Source: Carex sylvatica
Lineage: Eukaryota; Streptophyta; Magnoliopsida; Poales; Cyperaceae
DNA length: 64,000 bases
Reading direction: 5' to 3'
NCBI GenBank assembly: GCA_964058845.1
Contig: CAXKVR010000016.1
Span: forward strand, 62,001 to 126,000
This document shows, one piece after another, positions 11,463-25,041 of this stretch. The position numbers were made by a program, and so were the translations under genes. The notes under the pieces were generated by a model. It was not told where the DNA came from. It saw only the letters and a list, made by a program, of their open reading frames with translations, and made no database searches. Every line of letters begins with the position of its first letter. Within the stretch, counting starts at the first letter, position 1.

Positions 11463-12488
11463 TATATGAATCCAAACTACTAGATAGGTAGTGTCGGTAT
11501 AAATTTCTAACCTCTTTTAATCTTTATGGTTATTTTTTAAATTATAAATTTCTAAACATTTCAATTAGTTTTTAAATTATTTATTTTAAAGAAGAATTAC
11601 TAACAAAAAAAAAAGTTAGAACTCCGCTTATGTTATTTTACATAGCCAGTCCCAAGTCCAGAATTAAGAAGAGGGTAACTTTTATTTTTTAATTTATTAT
11701 TTTAAAATAATTCATAATTATTTTTAAAGTAATTGATTTAAGAAAAATTTTATTTTTATTTTATTCTTTTAAAGTTTCTGATTTAATTATATTTTTTATT
11801 TATATTTTATTTAACCTATTAAAAATAAATGAACATTTAGAAAATATATTATAGATATAAATAAATTATGAAACTATATAATTAGAATGAAAATTTAAAA
11901 ATAAAATAAAATGACTCGTGTAAAAAAATAAATAAATACATTTGTATTTAGCCGAATAAATATACAAATTTTCGCATGAATAATTTTTATATATAAGTTA
12001 CAAATTTTATTTATTTATATATACTATTTGGTATTGAACTATTCTGATTTTAAAAGTCAAATTATAAATACGTAATAATATTCGTATAACACCGTAAAAA
12101 AATAACAGAAAAAAAAATCGGACCGCCCAGTTCTCCTACCCGGACCGCCTTGTCCGTCAAAAATACCACGGGCACGGGTATAAGACGGACAGAGTACGAA
12201 TTTAAAAAAAAATACCTGTGATACCTTGCCCATAATATCCGTACTTGTGTCCGACCCCGAGTATACCTAGACCACCCGGCCCGTACCTGTTAACAAACCA
12301 CTGTTACCACCAGTGCTGGTATTTTAAAGGAAAAAATAATAAATTTAGATTTAGGTCATGTTTTTAAACCGTGAAACGAAAAAGAAAAGAAAAGAAAAGA
12401 AAAGAAAAGAAAAGTAAGATGCGGATGCGGAGAGTCCCAAGTCCCAAATCGGAATTAATGTGAAGTAAACATAACCCTAGTTTCCAGC

Positions 12489-15400
12489 ATGGCGTCAATA
12501 ACCCCAGCGGCCATAGAAGGCCTCTGCGCCCTCGCCGAAGAATCACGCCTCTATCGTGACTTCCCTGCCGCCATCCGCTGCCTCGAGGCCTCTCTCTCTT
12601 CTCCCGACGCCTTCCCCCTCTCCCCTCTTCTCGAGTCCCAAATCCGCCTTCGTCTCGCCTCTCTCCTCCTCGACCACACCCACAATCTCCACGATGCCAA
12701 ATCTCATCTCGAGAGGTCGCTCCTCTTGCTCACCCCCCTTCCTTCCGCACCCCTACCTCTCAAGCTTCTCGCCTACTCCATGCTCTCCAGCACCTACCAT
12801 TTGGTCGGCGCAATACGCCAACAAAAGCATATTTTGTTCAAGGCCATTCAGCTGGTCAATCACTCCTCGGGTTTGGCTTTAACCAGGAATGAGGCTTTGA
12901 TGTGGATGTGCAATTTTCAGGTACACTTTTAAATAGTCCGAATTTTGGTACTACTTACTGGATTATCTATATTTACTACTTGTGCACTCATCCACAATTT
13001 TTCACTATTAAAAGTTCATCTTCATTTGGATGAACATCTTCCTAGGCATTTCCGTCCTATTACAAGGAAAGATAAAAAAAGAAAAGAAAAAAAAGTGAAA
13101 TTTAACTTATTTAGCTGAGCATGATTCAGTTGTATCTTACACCTTTTTTGGGTTGATGTGTATTATGGTTTTGAATATTCAGTCACAGATGGCATCAGCA
13201 CTGGCAGTGGAGGCAGACTATCCTGGTTCCCTCGAGGCGATAGAGCATGGGAAGGTGGCGGCAGAGGGGACAGGAAGTCCAGAGCTGAAGGTTTTCTTTG
13301 CTGCGTCAGAGCTGCACATCCATTTGCTACACTGGGATGACTCGCAAGTCGTTGACTCTGCCGTGCAGAGATGTGCTGGTCTATGGGAGGAAATTCCAAC
13401 TTATCAGGTGGGTGTTATTGCACATTTGATTTCTTTGATTGGGCTGGGGGTTCAACAGGGGAGGAGTTGGCATAGTCATGTGCTAGGACTTAGGTTGAAG
13501 TTTCATAATTTTGAAACCTCTTCAGTTGTGCTGACTTCATGTGATGAGATTCTGTATTGTCCAAGTTTGGTGTTGCTACCATATCAGTTTTCTTCCCCTT
13601 GCTTTGGGTTTGGCAAGTAAAATATCTTTATATCTACAATTTTTGTGCTTTGGGTTAACACTTGTGATTTTCTGATTCGACTTTAGGGTTTAAATTGAAA
13701 GTTCTACTATAAAGCTTGTGGCTTAAAATTAAAAAAACTTGTTATCCGTTGATGATTTTGCAGAAACCGCGTTGCACTGGCTTGTTTCTATACGCTGAGC
13801 TACTCCGCACCTTCTATTTATTGCGAACTTGTGACTACAAGAGTGCCTCACAGCATGTAGAAATGCTTGACTTGGCCATGAAAAAGGAAATGCAGAGGCT
13901 TCAAAAGGTCAAAGAGATGAACTCCGAGCTCCTATCCATTCAACGGAGCCTCTCGCAATCTGATCTGCACCAAATGGAAAGATTCGCACTGGAGGAGAAA
14001 CATGGCAGGTTGTGTGAGCATCTAAAGGTTGAGACAGGGTTGGATGCAGACTTATTGGACTTGGACTATGAAGATAAGTTGTATTTGGCGCCCCAGCCAA
14101 TGGATGGAGAGTGGTTACCTAGAAATGCTGTTTTTGCCGTTGTTGATTTAATGGTGGTGATGGTGGGAAGGCCTAAGGGGATATTCAAGGAGTGCTGCAA
14201 GAGGATACAGTCTGGTCTTCAGTTAATTCATGGTACATTTTATATTTACAAGGGTATTTTAGCTCTTTGTTTTATTTTTTATGGAGTTGAAAATATGTAG
14301 TCACTCCATATTTAGAATTCATCAAAAAGTTTGTGCACTAAAATACTAATTCTTTCTGTAGTTCTATTTTGATTTTACAGGAAAGAGATCAAAAGAAAAT
14401 TTTCATTGAAATTTCTATAATAGATATAAGACTAATTTAGAGAAGGAGATCCAGTTGGTGTAGAAAATTGAAAGGATTGCCACTCAGTCTCCTTCCTATA
14501 GCAACTCTTGATTTTAGGCTTGACCTCACGTGTTAATAATAGAAAAATGATCTTTCTAAAATACAATCAAGGTTATTCATCATTGAGCAGCATAAATCTA
14601 GCAGTCAGTGCTGATAAGTTTTACCTTGTTTTCACAAGCGACATTCCCACACTATAAAATTGTAAGCTGCGTGAAGTTTTGTTGGTAGTTACAACGGAAG
14701 TCTCATAGCAATCAGGAAGCGAATATGTTAACATTTTGATTTCATGAAAAAACTTCACCACTTTAACCTTGTAAGCTGTGTAAAGTTTCATGTTTTATTA
14801 ACTTGTGAAGGAACTCTTATGACGAATAGTTAACAGATTTGTTAATGTGTTGATGCTTCAAGTGTTGAAATTTAGAAAGCATAATATAAATTAAAAAGTG
14901 AATTTAAACGTAACTAAATATTATAATTTGGCTTGGTTTTGATTGATAATGATAATGATAGCACAATAAAAATGTCTGGGAAATAGGTTAAGATCGGGGC
15001 AGCTTGTTATGGGTTGATGTAAGCCTCGTTGTGATGCAGATAAAGCCATTCCACATAGAGGAAGAATAACACGATTACATGAAATAAACACAAAGTAAGC
15101 AATACATCGTGACATTCTCTTCAAAATATTTCAAATTTCATATATCAAGGAAAACTTTCTAGAGAGTTGTAAACATAAGCGAAAAATAACTATAGGAGAG
15201 GACTGAAGACTGATCACCTGGGTAGGTCTCAGGGCGATATGGAGGAGGGGATTTTTTTGAGAGATGAAGCTGCAGGAGGTAGGGCATGTCGTGAGCGAAA
15301 AGTTGTTGGCTAAGAATTTTGGGTTAATTATGAGCAAAGGGAGAAAAAGAAAACTATTTGGAAAAAAAAAAAAAATGAGTGAGAAGTAGGTCAACTTGTT

Positions 15401-18400
15401 GGGAAAGAGAGCCTGTAAAGACAAGTTTTATGATATGGTGGGGATATGTTCATTGGTAGTGATGTAAGGGGAGCAAGGCAATTGGAATGATGGGACAGGG
15501 ATGAATGTGGCATGTCAGTGTATCTTGGTGGGCAGATACTGTATTCTTGTTCGAAGAGTATTTTTGCATTCTGAACCAACTTGCATATGCGCAGCCATAG
15601 TTTCTATGCTCAATTAGTTAACTTAAACACTAAAGATAAATAAGATTCTATGTTGTTTGTTCAAATGAGCTGTAAAGAAGTTATATGAATGAGTTAATAA
15701 GCTAAAATGAAGTCTTAGATAATATAATATTTCCTTAGCTTGCGTATAGCAGTTCGGTGTTAGCTGCAAATTGAATATCGTTTGCAAATTAATCCTCTAT
15801 CAAATGAATATGAGAGTTTAGGCCCCAGAATAATAACTATAGCATCCAATTTGTAATTGCTCACACTTTATTTAGTGAGGAAAATCAGTTCTCATCCACC
15901 CCCAAGTGAAAAGAATGTAACAAAAAGAAGCGAAAGGTAAATTCAACTAAAAAAATAGTGACAAGAAGAACTTAGCTCTGTAAACCTCTGTTTGCCAATT
16001 CTTATGGTTGCAAGTACTGAAATTCTTCATAGCTTGTGGTTAATGTTGCTTATTGTATTGCACTTATCTCATTTTCTATAGGGGAGCTTGTGAAGCTTGG
16101 GATAGTGGATGGTGTGACAGGTACGTATTGAAGTTTTTATCATTTTTTGTCTACTAAAACTCTAATTAGGTTTCTGTTTTGGAAAAAAAAGGTAAGGGGT
16201 AAAACCAAATCACATTTCTCTATTTAATATTTTTCTCCAGTGTGACAGGTACGTATTGAAGTTTTTATCATTTTTTGTCTACTAAAACTCTAATTAGGCT
16301 TCTGTTTTGGAAAAACAAATTAAGGGGTAAAACCAAATCACATTTCTCTATTTATTATTTTTCTCCAGGGTGACAGGGATTTTTACATTTAATTACTACC
16401 GACCAGCACAGGCATGAGTAGTTAACAAAACTCTATTAATTAATTAATTTTTTTTTTCTGATTTCTGTGTTTTCTTGAATTTATTGACTGTACTTTTTTT
16501 TTTCTCTTGTGGTTTTACTGTCTATGAATTAATCTTTTAACTCTATTTAGGGAGTGTCTTGTGTTTCTATGAGGTTCTATTTTTATTTTTATGATTTTTG
16601 TACAACTATTATTTTACTTAGTAGTCGACACTTGAATGCAGAGGTGAATTTGCAGCAGTCAACAATATGGATGGCAGGGTTGTATCTAATGCTGCTGCTT
16701 CAATTTTTAGAAAACAAGGTGGCAGTAGAGCTCACTAGGTCTGAATTTGTTGAAGCTCAGGAGGTAACTGACTCTTATTTCTATTTGAATTAGATGTGCA
16801 AAGGAGTTTGCTAGCTAACAATAGTTGGGCACATGCTTTGCAGTGTATAATTGCATACCCAGGATAACTGAATTTTAGTTTCTTATTTAAAGATAAATTG
16901 GGTTAAGTAGGGAGATTAGCTGATTGAATGCTGAAATTGCATTTTTGAGAGAGAAGCTGGAATACTGAATAATAATATAACACTGAAATTTTTGTTTGCT
17001 GATTGAAATCTGAACCTTCTATTCTATCTAATATAATTTGGAAATTATAGTATACCTAAATTCAGTTCCATCCTTCAAACAGTGAGTCTAAATATCTCAT
17101 AATGTATTTTTAAGTTCGACCTGAGAGCTTGGTTTTGACCGATCTTTTTCTTTTTCAAGGCACTGATACAGATGAAACACTGGTTTGTTCGTTTCCCAAC
17201 AATCTTGCAAGGTTGCGAGAGTACAATAGAGATGCTCAGAGGACAGTATGCTCATTCAGTTGGATGCTTTCGTGAAGCTGCTTTCCATTTTGTTGAAGCT
17301 ACTAAGGTATAATATACTTGAAAGAGTTTCATGCCATGCATGCCCCTACAAAACCTCAAATATTGTATTTACCCCTGTGAGATGGTAATTATCTCATATA
17401 TCACTATGAAACATGGAAAATATCAACCTTAAAAAAAAAGAAACATGGAAAATATCACCAGTAGCTCCTGCAAAAAAGAACTTTGTGCTTTTTTTTTCTG
17501 GGTTTGTGAACTTTATACCCAAAAAAAGAAGAAGATTGTTTACAGAATTGGCATAATTGGCAATCTTTGTATTTTGTTTTGAAAACTCAGCCAGTTCTCT
17601 GTTGGATTTGCCAGCCAGGTTTGACCTAAATTTCACCTATTTCAACCAAGGATTCATCCATAGATGAGATTTTCAAATTTTTCATTTGAACTTTTTAATC
17701 TGTCAGTTTTTGTAGAAGACGTAACGGGTAATGGCAACCCTTGGTATTATGTTGGCAGAATTTGATTTAGAACTTCCTGTTTATACAATTCTTTTCTGAC
17801 TCGAGTACTTGTAATCTCCTTTTTTATCTAATTTTCTAATTTGTAATCACCTGCCAGACTTTTGTCAGTTCTTGTTTATTTATATTGTACTGGAGAAGTA
17901 TATAGTGTAATCCATTTTTTTGCAGTGTTTAGATTTTTTTTTTCTGTCTTTTGATGCATAAAAGTTATTTTCTATGAAAAAGTTTGGAATTTGGTCCAGG
18001 TTGGCTGATTTTGATACAGACTACATGCCTATCCTGATACTGAGTTTTAGTAATGTGCTTTTATATTTCTTGTTCTAATATTCCTTAATCAGTTAAACAA
18101 AAATATATTTTTTTTTTTGCAGTTGACAGATAGCAAATCAATGCAATCTATGTGCCAGATGTATGCTGCCGTCTCTTATATCTGTTTGGGTGATCCAGAG
18201 TCCACTTCGCAGGTACTCGCTCTGTCTTTCCCTCTCTCTCTCTCTCTACCCGCACCACCCATACTATTGTTCTTTTTTAGTTGAGGTCCAAAATCTCCTT
18301 TACTTGCTGGCATAATACCGTATCAGTTAGACCAAATTACTTCCTGCATTTCCCCCCTTGGTTCTTTTTGGTATTTAGCTGCAGAAGTAAGTTTATTGTG

Positions 18401-21400
18401 GAGAACTGTGATAAGTGCAGGTTTAATGACATTGTAGTTGAAGAAAATTGGATGAGTCAGGCACTCAGGCTCCTGCAATTTTAGCTTAAGTTGCTTTACT
18501 GATAGGGCAGGCGAAATTTGGTCAAATTATCTCTGGTCATGTTTGGTTGTGGAGTAAATTCAATGAGGATTAAATTGCTTGCTCCATGTAACTCCTCATA
18601 TTTTACACCTTGTTTGGTAGTTGAAGTTATAGCTTAAATTAATCCTCTTGGAGGAGTAAGATGTTGGGAAATGTGTCTTTGCTTATGAAAGTGGGCCATA
18701 CAAGTGGAGTAAGTGTGGAGTAAGTTAATCCACCTAGAGAGGTGGAGCAAGTTACTCCGGATTAACTCCCTTCTTACTCCAACTTACTCCTATTTTACTC
18801 CTTGTTTGGCTACTTAAGTGTGGTGTAGGAGGTTTACGCCACCTCTTACTCCACAACCAAACATGACCTTAATTTTTGGAATTAAGTCTTTTGTTGCAGA
18901 ATGATAGAGATGCTATGTTTTATTAGCAAAGTTGGTACTTTAAGCAAACCATCTTTTGTAGCTATTTAACTGTATTGATCAGGCTTTCTACCTTCCCTGC
19001 TGGATGAAATTGCAATTTGCTCTAGTGTCTTATTTCAACCTCTGTTGATTTAATCTTGAAGTTGCTGTTCTCTTTATCAGGCACTTGATTTGGTGGGACC
19101 TGTTTATCAGATCATGGAGTCTTTTGTCGGTGTGCGAGAGAAAACATGCATTATTTTTGTATACGGTCTCTTGCTTATGAAACAACAAAATTTACAAGAA
19201 TCAAGGTTAGACACTTATTTTATATATTTTATAATGACGGTAAATTTTGTTTTAAATACCTTTGTTTTCAAGAAATTGCAGAATAGATTCATACATTGGC
19301 GCTATCAAATTTAAAACTACCAACTCCTTTAATATGTATCTTGACATTATCTAGTTAACCGGAAAGTCGGTACTCTCCTATGTATAATATTTGCAAGGAA
19401 TCATCAAATGAATGTGGGATTAGGGATTTACATATAAAATGTGTCTAGATCGTTTTAATTGTAATCCACCTGAGTATAATAATTGTAATTATTTTTTAAT
19501 GGAAGAATTTTGCACATGATAACTTAAATTCTGGAACCAATTATCTTAAAATTATTGTTCTTTTTTCTTGTAAATGTTGCATGGAAACGGATATGAGAAT
19601 TGCATCTGATATGATACGGATATGGTGATATGCCTTTTTCAAAATCCTAGGATATAACACATTTAGTTTGCATTATATTTCTCTTTCCAATTTGGCACGA
19701 AAACAAAATATACTTAAAAAAAATATAATAGACATCCTATTTTTATTTTGAAATGTTACCTTTAAAAGTAAAAAAAAAAAATGTGTCTCAACAAACCTTT
19801 TTGTAAATAGTGTGATGTGAAAATTCATGCACTATATGCATGCATTAGAAGGAAAGTTGGAACCTGAGAGGAAACAATAGAAACAACAAATTTATACAAT
19901 TTTTAGGAGCAAAAGATAATTTCCCCCATTTTCATCGAATTTGAAGAAAGTTTAGGGTAAAACTGTTAAGTTAGTTTTCAAATTTGATCCTGCATGGTCC
20001 TGCCGATCCGTTCCTTGGATGCAGAAGACTATCCAAAACCTACTTGGTGCTACCTTAATTAGCTTAGTTGTCTTGGCATTTTTGGTACTTTGCCATAGGA
20101 TTATGCAGGAATACGGGGACAGCTGATGATTAAACTTTCAAGTAAGGCCAAACAGAAACAGAGTTAACTTTTGTTTGAAATGCAGGATTAGACTAGCTAG
20201 TGGTTTGAGAATAGCACATCAGCAACTAGGAAACATACAACTAGTTTCCCAGTACCTGACGATTTTGGGTACTCTAGCACTTCAGCTTCACGACATTGCA
20301 CAGGCCAGAGAGATACTCAAGTCTTCTCTGACCCTTGCAAAGACGCTATATGACATCCCAACTCAGATCTGGGTTCTTTCAGTTTTTACAGGTAAGAATG
20401 TAAATGTGCAGTTTCTTATTTCAAGTGTAATACCTGAGACTTATGGGAGGACTGCAAATAAGAAAACTTTTAGTTACGATATTAGAAAAGCATTGTTGAA
20501 TGTTGACAATTTCACCCTTGATTATCTTCCGTATCATACCTGAGACTTATGTGATCACATAATTAATAAGGTTATATATATCTTCCATATCATACCAAAA
20601 GCGAAATAAAACAAAATCAAATATTGAATTGGTAATAGTTTTTGAAAAAACTATTTTTATTTCTGTTGGACATACCCACCAACTGATTGTTTGGATGAGA
20701 TCAACATTGTTCTGAATCTTTTTGCTAAAGGATTGTTTGCAGTATCCCTTCAATTTTGTTGATCATTTGAAGGAAAGAAAATAATTCACATGTCAGACTT
20801 GCCAAACTTTTTTTATTCAATTCAAACAAAAGAAATTAATACACATGTCAAATGCTAATCTAGATGTGTCAGTTTAAGGCTACTAGCAGAGTTCTTTATG
20901 ATTGCACTGTGCATGAAGGCTAATCATGGTAGATTCTAAATTAAACTAAAAGAGCAAAAATAATTTAAAGTAGTTGTAATTACTTGTTGTAGATTTATAT
21001 AAAGAATTGGGTGAGAAGGAAAATGAAAAGGAAAACTCTGAGTATAAGAGAAAGAAAGAGGACGAATTACAGAGAAGACTTTCTGAGGCCCATTCACAGG
21101 AACACCACTATGAGCTGGTATGTACAGTTCCCCTTTTTAGTAAATATCTAGCTGATTTAACAAGGGAATATTATGAGACTAGTTTATGCCTGTTTAAGGT
21201 AAGGTTTTGCTTTCAATTTTTTTTTTTTTTAAACTGAGAGGATGGGTTTCAACTTTCAAGCAATCTTTTTTAGTTGTGTAGAGTGTTTTGGTAGCGATTT
21301 GAATTGTGTATTTTTTATGACACATTTTCTCTTTGTTGAATGAATTTTCTTCTTGATAATACGTAGCACATATTCAGCCAAACTTTATATATTCATCATC

Positions 21401-21668
21401 ACAGCATATGACCTGGCTTTGTTTTCTTACGATTCCTTCTACAAATGGACTTGTATAAATAATCACTGTAATGTCTGAAGAAAATAATACAATTGTTAAA
21501 CAGATTGTTATGGAGAGGATCAAGGTGCAGTCATTGCATGAAGTTGTATTGAAGAAAATTGAAACGACTCCATCTGTAAGGACGAACTTGGACATACCTG
21601 AATCCGTTGGGCTCCCCCCTACTCAACCTGCATCTGGTTCTAGAATGCGATCTGGTAAAAGGAGATAG
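12489..21668 (+). CDS. SCC4: MAU2/SCC4 cohesin-loading complex subunit
   Basis: Eleven exons join in frame to 714 aa: 12489-12920, 13183-13407, 13764-14232, 16082-16120, 16642-16763, 17160-17306, 18123-18212, 19081-19205, 20186-20391, 20993-21117, 21504-21668. MAU2/SCC4 partners SCC2/NIPBL to load cohesin on chromatin for sister-chromatid cohesion. The protein is a helical TPR-like solenoid. Recognised segments include AKSHLERSLLLL and YHLVGAIRQQKHIL near the N-terminus, CDYKSASQHVEMLD, DGEWLPRNAVFAVVDLMVV, QFLENKVAVELTRSEFVEAQE, IRLASGLRIAHQQLGN and YDIPTQIWVLSV. The C-terminus is basic (MRSGKRR). Length agrees with plant SCC4 (about 720-730 aa). The start at 12489 is the first ATG in frame and gives the family N-terminus. 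The hAT element ends only about 180 bp upstream, so the promoter must be short or overlap it. No damage is seen in the exons. Confidence 0.95.
16113..16368 (+). repeat. 128-bp tandem duplication across a SCC4 splice donor
   Basis: Copy 1 (16113-16240) starts with the last 8 exon bases TGTGACAG followed by the donor GTACGTATTG. Copy 2 (16241-16368) repeats the whole block with a few changes. A partial third start (GGTGACAGGG) follows. The end of each copy, TTTTTCTCCAG, resembles a splice acceptor. Confidence 0.92.
18535..18868. mobile_element. Tourist-like miniature inverted-repeat element in SCC4 intron
   Basis: The ends GGTCATGTTTGGTTGTGGAG and CTCCACAACCAAACATGACC are perfect complements of at least 20 bases, with further inverted GAGTAA/TTACTC words inside. 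The GGNCATGTTTGGTT end style fits PIF/Harbinger-type elements. The flanking bases (TCT and TTA) do not form a clean 3-bp duplication, so the class is an inference. It lies between exons 7 and 8 of SCC4. Confidence 0.75.
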
Positions 21669-23312
21669 TGATTATCCATTTCTTTACCAATCATTTTTAT
21701 TATTAACTAATATTCTATTTAGCAAAGTTGGTTAGTTTAACAAGTAGCATAGTTGTATATATTTTGGAAAGGAAATATGATGAGATGACCTTTATATATA
21801 CTTGTGCCCGAGTTTGTTTTACTTGAAATGTTATTACCACTTTTGTAGTGCAATATTTTTCTAGTCGTTCTTTCTTTTTCCTCTTCTTTTTGCTTTTTGA
21901 AAACTTACTGTCCTAATCAATCTCCAAACAAAACATTCTTCTTTGTCCTTATATCAACATCACGTGATCATGCCTATGTTTACGCATAAAGAATTAAAAT
22001 CAAAGGAACCATGCAAAAAATTTCATTTATTCAAATAAGTGCTCCTTTTTGTTTGTTCTTCACAATTTGCATGATATCAGTTCATGAAAATAAAAAATAA
22101 AAAAAATGCACTCGTATCTTCTGTTAGAGAACCAGAAGGGAGTGACTAACCAACCGTAATTACGACATCATACTATTGCTCCACAACGGCCATCATTAAT
22201 TTTATCATGACCGTCTTTTTTCTCTCCTGCAATTCAAAGTCACTATTTAAAGCTTCACCAAGCAGCTGCCGATTCTTTTTTCTTTTTTAGAATTATAAAA
22301 AATAAAATAAAAACATGGTGTCTAATTGGAGATTTTTTTTTATATATCATGGGTTAGGAATTCAAGTTATCCAACACACTTTTAAATCTCAGAAGATTTT
22401 TTCACTCTGTGAGTTTCGAATCCATTACTTGTCAAATAAGAGTCATATCTCTTTGCCACTAGATGAAAGATAGGTTTTTCAAATATCGATTATGTATTGA
22501 GGTAAAACAATGTTATTGATAGTCTTTCAATCTTAGAGAAACAATGCCAATAATCATTTCACCATAAAAGAAACATTACTTGAGAAAATAGCTCTGCCCA
22601 GATAATGACTGAGGAGTCGGAATCTGTTTTTTTTTTTTGGAAAAACCTGAATATTTCAAAAAATTTCATACACAAATTTCAATAAAATTTAAGAAAAAGC
22701 AAATTCTTGTATTTCCAAAAGAAAAGGCAACGTATTACATTCGATGACTGAGACCTCATTATCATTCATTTGTCGTTCTATATTCTTCGTTTATTTTACT
22801 TTTCTTATTTTATTTCCGTTGAAATTGTAAAGCTCAATCGATGGCACTGGGAGAAATAGCTGACTATTGTTAGTGCCATCTAATGCTTTTCTTGGAAAAT
22901 ATTATCTTTTCAATCTGAATTTGTTTTTAATTGGTTTTTATTGAAATCATCTTTATTGAAATGAATTGAAGTCGTCTGAAAGCTTGATATGTGAAGAAAA
23001 GGGAAATTTGAGACAATAACAGTGCACACTGCTGTAAGCCTGTAATAGTCATTTTGCCGAACTTTTTTTAGTTAGCATTTTTTTTTAAAAAATACAAAAT
23101 TAACATACTTTTTTTTTAAAATTTCAATTTTGATCAGCACACGGGTATTATCTGCGCGCCTGCGAATAATGGGTGATGCGCAGATAATTTATACGTTCCG
23201 GTCAAAATAGAAATAATAATAAAAAAAAACATGTCAATTATTTATTCTTTTAAAAATGCTAACTAAAAAGTTCCGGTCTGCTCAAAAAGTAAAAAATATG
23301 CCAAAATTCAGA
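21669..23312. other. intergenic, AT-rich
   Basis: 3' flank of SCC4 and AT-rich DNA with homopolymer runs. No exon, RNA gene or well-bounded element was recognised here. Confidence 0.6.
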
Positions 23313-23320
23313 TCCTGGTG

Positions 23321-24123
23321 TAGGGGTCTAAACGGATTGGATATTATCCGATTTTATCATGATCAGAATTCAAAAAATTATTTAAATTGTTCGATCTGTA
23401 TTCGTATCCGTATCTGAAAAATTATAATGGATAAGAATACCGTAAGACTTTTAACTATCCGTATTTGACCGTTTACACTTTTAAACCACAACAAATGTGC
23501 TATATGTTCTTAAATTAATTTATTAAATTGCATATTGTATCAATAATTTATTAAATTGCATATAGATATATGAGGAGGGATCAAGTTACAACAATTTTTG
23601 AATTACAACAAGTTACCACAACTATTTTTTACATTTTCAAAATCCAAATCGTCGATCCAAACCATTAGATGTGATCTCTACAATAAAATGTGCTTGGAGA
23701 CTAAATTTTACATTTTTTTGGAATTTTTTTACTATTTATTAACATGGGTACAAAATTCAATGGTATGAATTTGATTAAATTTTGTACCCATCTTAATAAA
23801 TAGTAAAAATAAATTCAAAAAAATATAAAATTTGATCTCCAAGCACATTTTATTGTAGAGATCACATCTAATGGTTTGGATCGACAATTTGGTCTTTGAA
23901 AATATAAAAAATAGTTGTGGTAACTTGTTGTAACTTGATCCCTCCTCTAGATAGATATTTTATGAATAATATAACACTATGACATAATTAGTGACTATAT
24001 TTTAATAATATAATAAATATATATTAAACCAACAAGTCAATTATGAAAAATATCTGTATCCATGTTCGAAAAATTATAACGGATACGGATAATATAATCC
24101 GTGTCCAACCGGTTACACCCCTA
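23321..24123. mobile_element. non-autonomous hAT element with 8-bp target duplication
   Basis: A perfect 8-bp duplication TCCTGGTG flanks it (23313-23320 and 24124-24131). Ends are TAGGGGTCTAAACGG and CCGGTTACACCCCTA. Subterminal TATCCG/CGGATA words recur at both ends. It has no coding capacity. Almost half of its length is the nested element at 23572-23947. Confidence 0.9.
23572..23947. mobile_element. Mutator-type foldback MITE nested in the hAT element
   Basis: The element is one long palindrome: it starts GAGGAGGGATCAAGTTACAA and ends TTGTAACTTGATCCCTCCTC, and the arms pair for most of about 185 bp. Flanking 9-mers are TAGATATAT (23563-23571) and TAGATAGAT (23948-23956), 8 of 9 identical. 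That length is typical of Mutator-like insertion. Confidence 0.87.
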
Positions 24124-24131
24124 TCCTGGTG

Positions 24132-25041
24132 GATTCGCGAACAATTCGAGAAAAGTTTAGAAAACCGAATAATACAGAGATTGCTTCGTCACCGATTCAA
24201 ATCTGATTTTTTTTGCAAATATATATATATATTTTTTAAAAACTTGATAGTGGCTACTAAGATTGTAAATCTTGTCACTATGGCTGTGGTAGAGGGAGTG
24301 GAGTGCATATTCTCTGAGATATCTCAATATTTGTGTGATCAACGTACGATAATAGCGCGTGGGGCAATATTATAATATTTGTGTTTTGAGATTGGTGCAG
24401 AATATATTTGAATGGTTGAGATATTTTTGAGAATGGGGGTTGTCTGGTGGCGGGTTGGTGTAGTTCAGTCAGTAGAAGGCAAGCTATATATATATCCGCT
24501 TGGGCTTCGCATCATAATTCGATCGTGAGTACTTGATTGATTCGCTCTTGAAGTTGTCGTGCGTATTTGGCCCGATACCTATAAATAAGGCTAAAGAAAT
24601 TTGACAAGATACTTGAGCATGCACAACAGGCCAAAATTACAATTTATGTTGCACATGCAACCATGCAACCAATGTCTTTGATCTTGGACTCATGCCATCG
24701 GTATGAATATTTTTCTTTTTAAAAAAATTTGACCGAAAATTGACCTTTATATATATATATATCATAATCATAGTAGTACAATTTATTTTTCCTTCCATAT
24801 GACTATGGTTGATGTATACTACTTTGTTTGGTTGCTTAAAATTCCACATAAAAGATCATCGACGATGAAAACAAAATTACAATTCATTATCTTGACTTGT
24901 TAAACACGCAAGGAGAATGAAATGAACAGCAACATTCAATTTTCTTCTTCTCTTTTGTCGCCGCGCACCTCTCAATCTCCTTATACCTCTTTCTCATTTT
25001 CTCTCTTTTTTGTTTTGTTTTATCGATCAGACGATCACTCT
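24132..25041. other. intergenic, with weak SINE-like patch
   Basis: AT-rich DNA. At about 24449-24540 a stretch GTTGGTGTAGTTCAGTCAGTAGAAG resembles an RNA polymerase III A box, and AATTCGATCG about 55 bases on resembles a B box. This could be a tRNA-derived SINE head, but no tail or target duplication was found. Confidence 0.35.

Larger units (their letters stand above)
7958..12303 (+). mobile_element. hAT transposon copy 1 (4.35 kb, defective)
   Basis: The element is bounded by a perfect 8-bp target duplication TTACCACC (7950-7957 and 12304-12311), the hAT hallmark. Ends are TAGTGGGTTG and CAAACCACTG. Both ends are rich in CGGGTA/TACCCG words for about 200 bp, like the subterminal repeats that hAT transposases bind. 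Order inside: 5' end, AT-rich tandem arrays (8570-9625), transposase pieces (9728-11462), AT-rich tail, 3' end. Compared with the copy at 25050-30485 it lacks about 1 kb between about 10010 and 10025, the part that holds the BED zinc finger, so it cannot make a complete transposase. Confidence 0.93.

Noticed and set aside
12364..12546. Minus-strand frame at the 5' end of SCC4
   Set aside because: It overlaps SCC4 exon 1 and an AAAAG repeat; the translation is low-complexity (FLFFSFLF).
13158..13399. Alternative frames over SCC4 exon 2 on both strands
   Set aside because: SCC4 reading in this exon is in phase with its neighbours and matches the family; the others have no motif.
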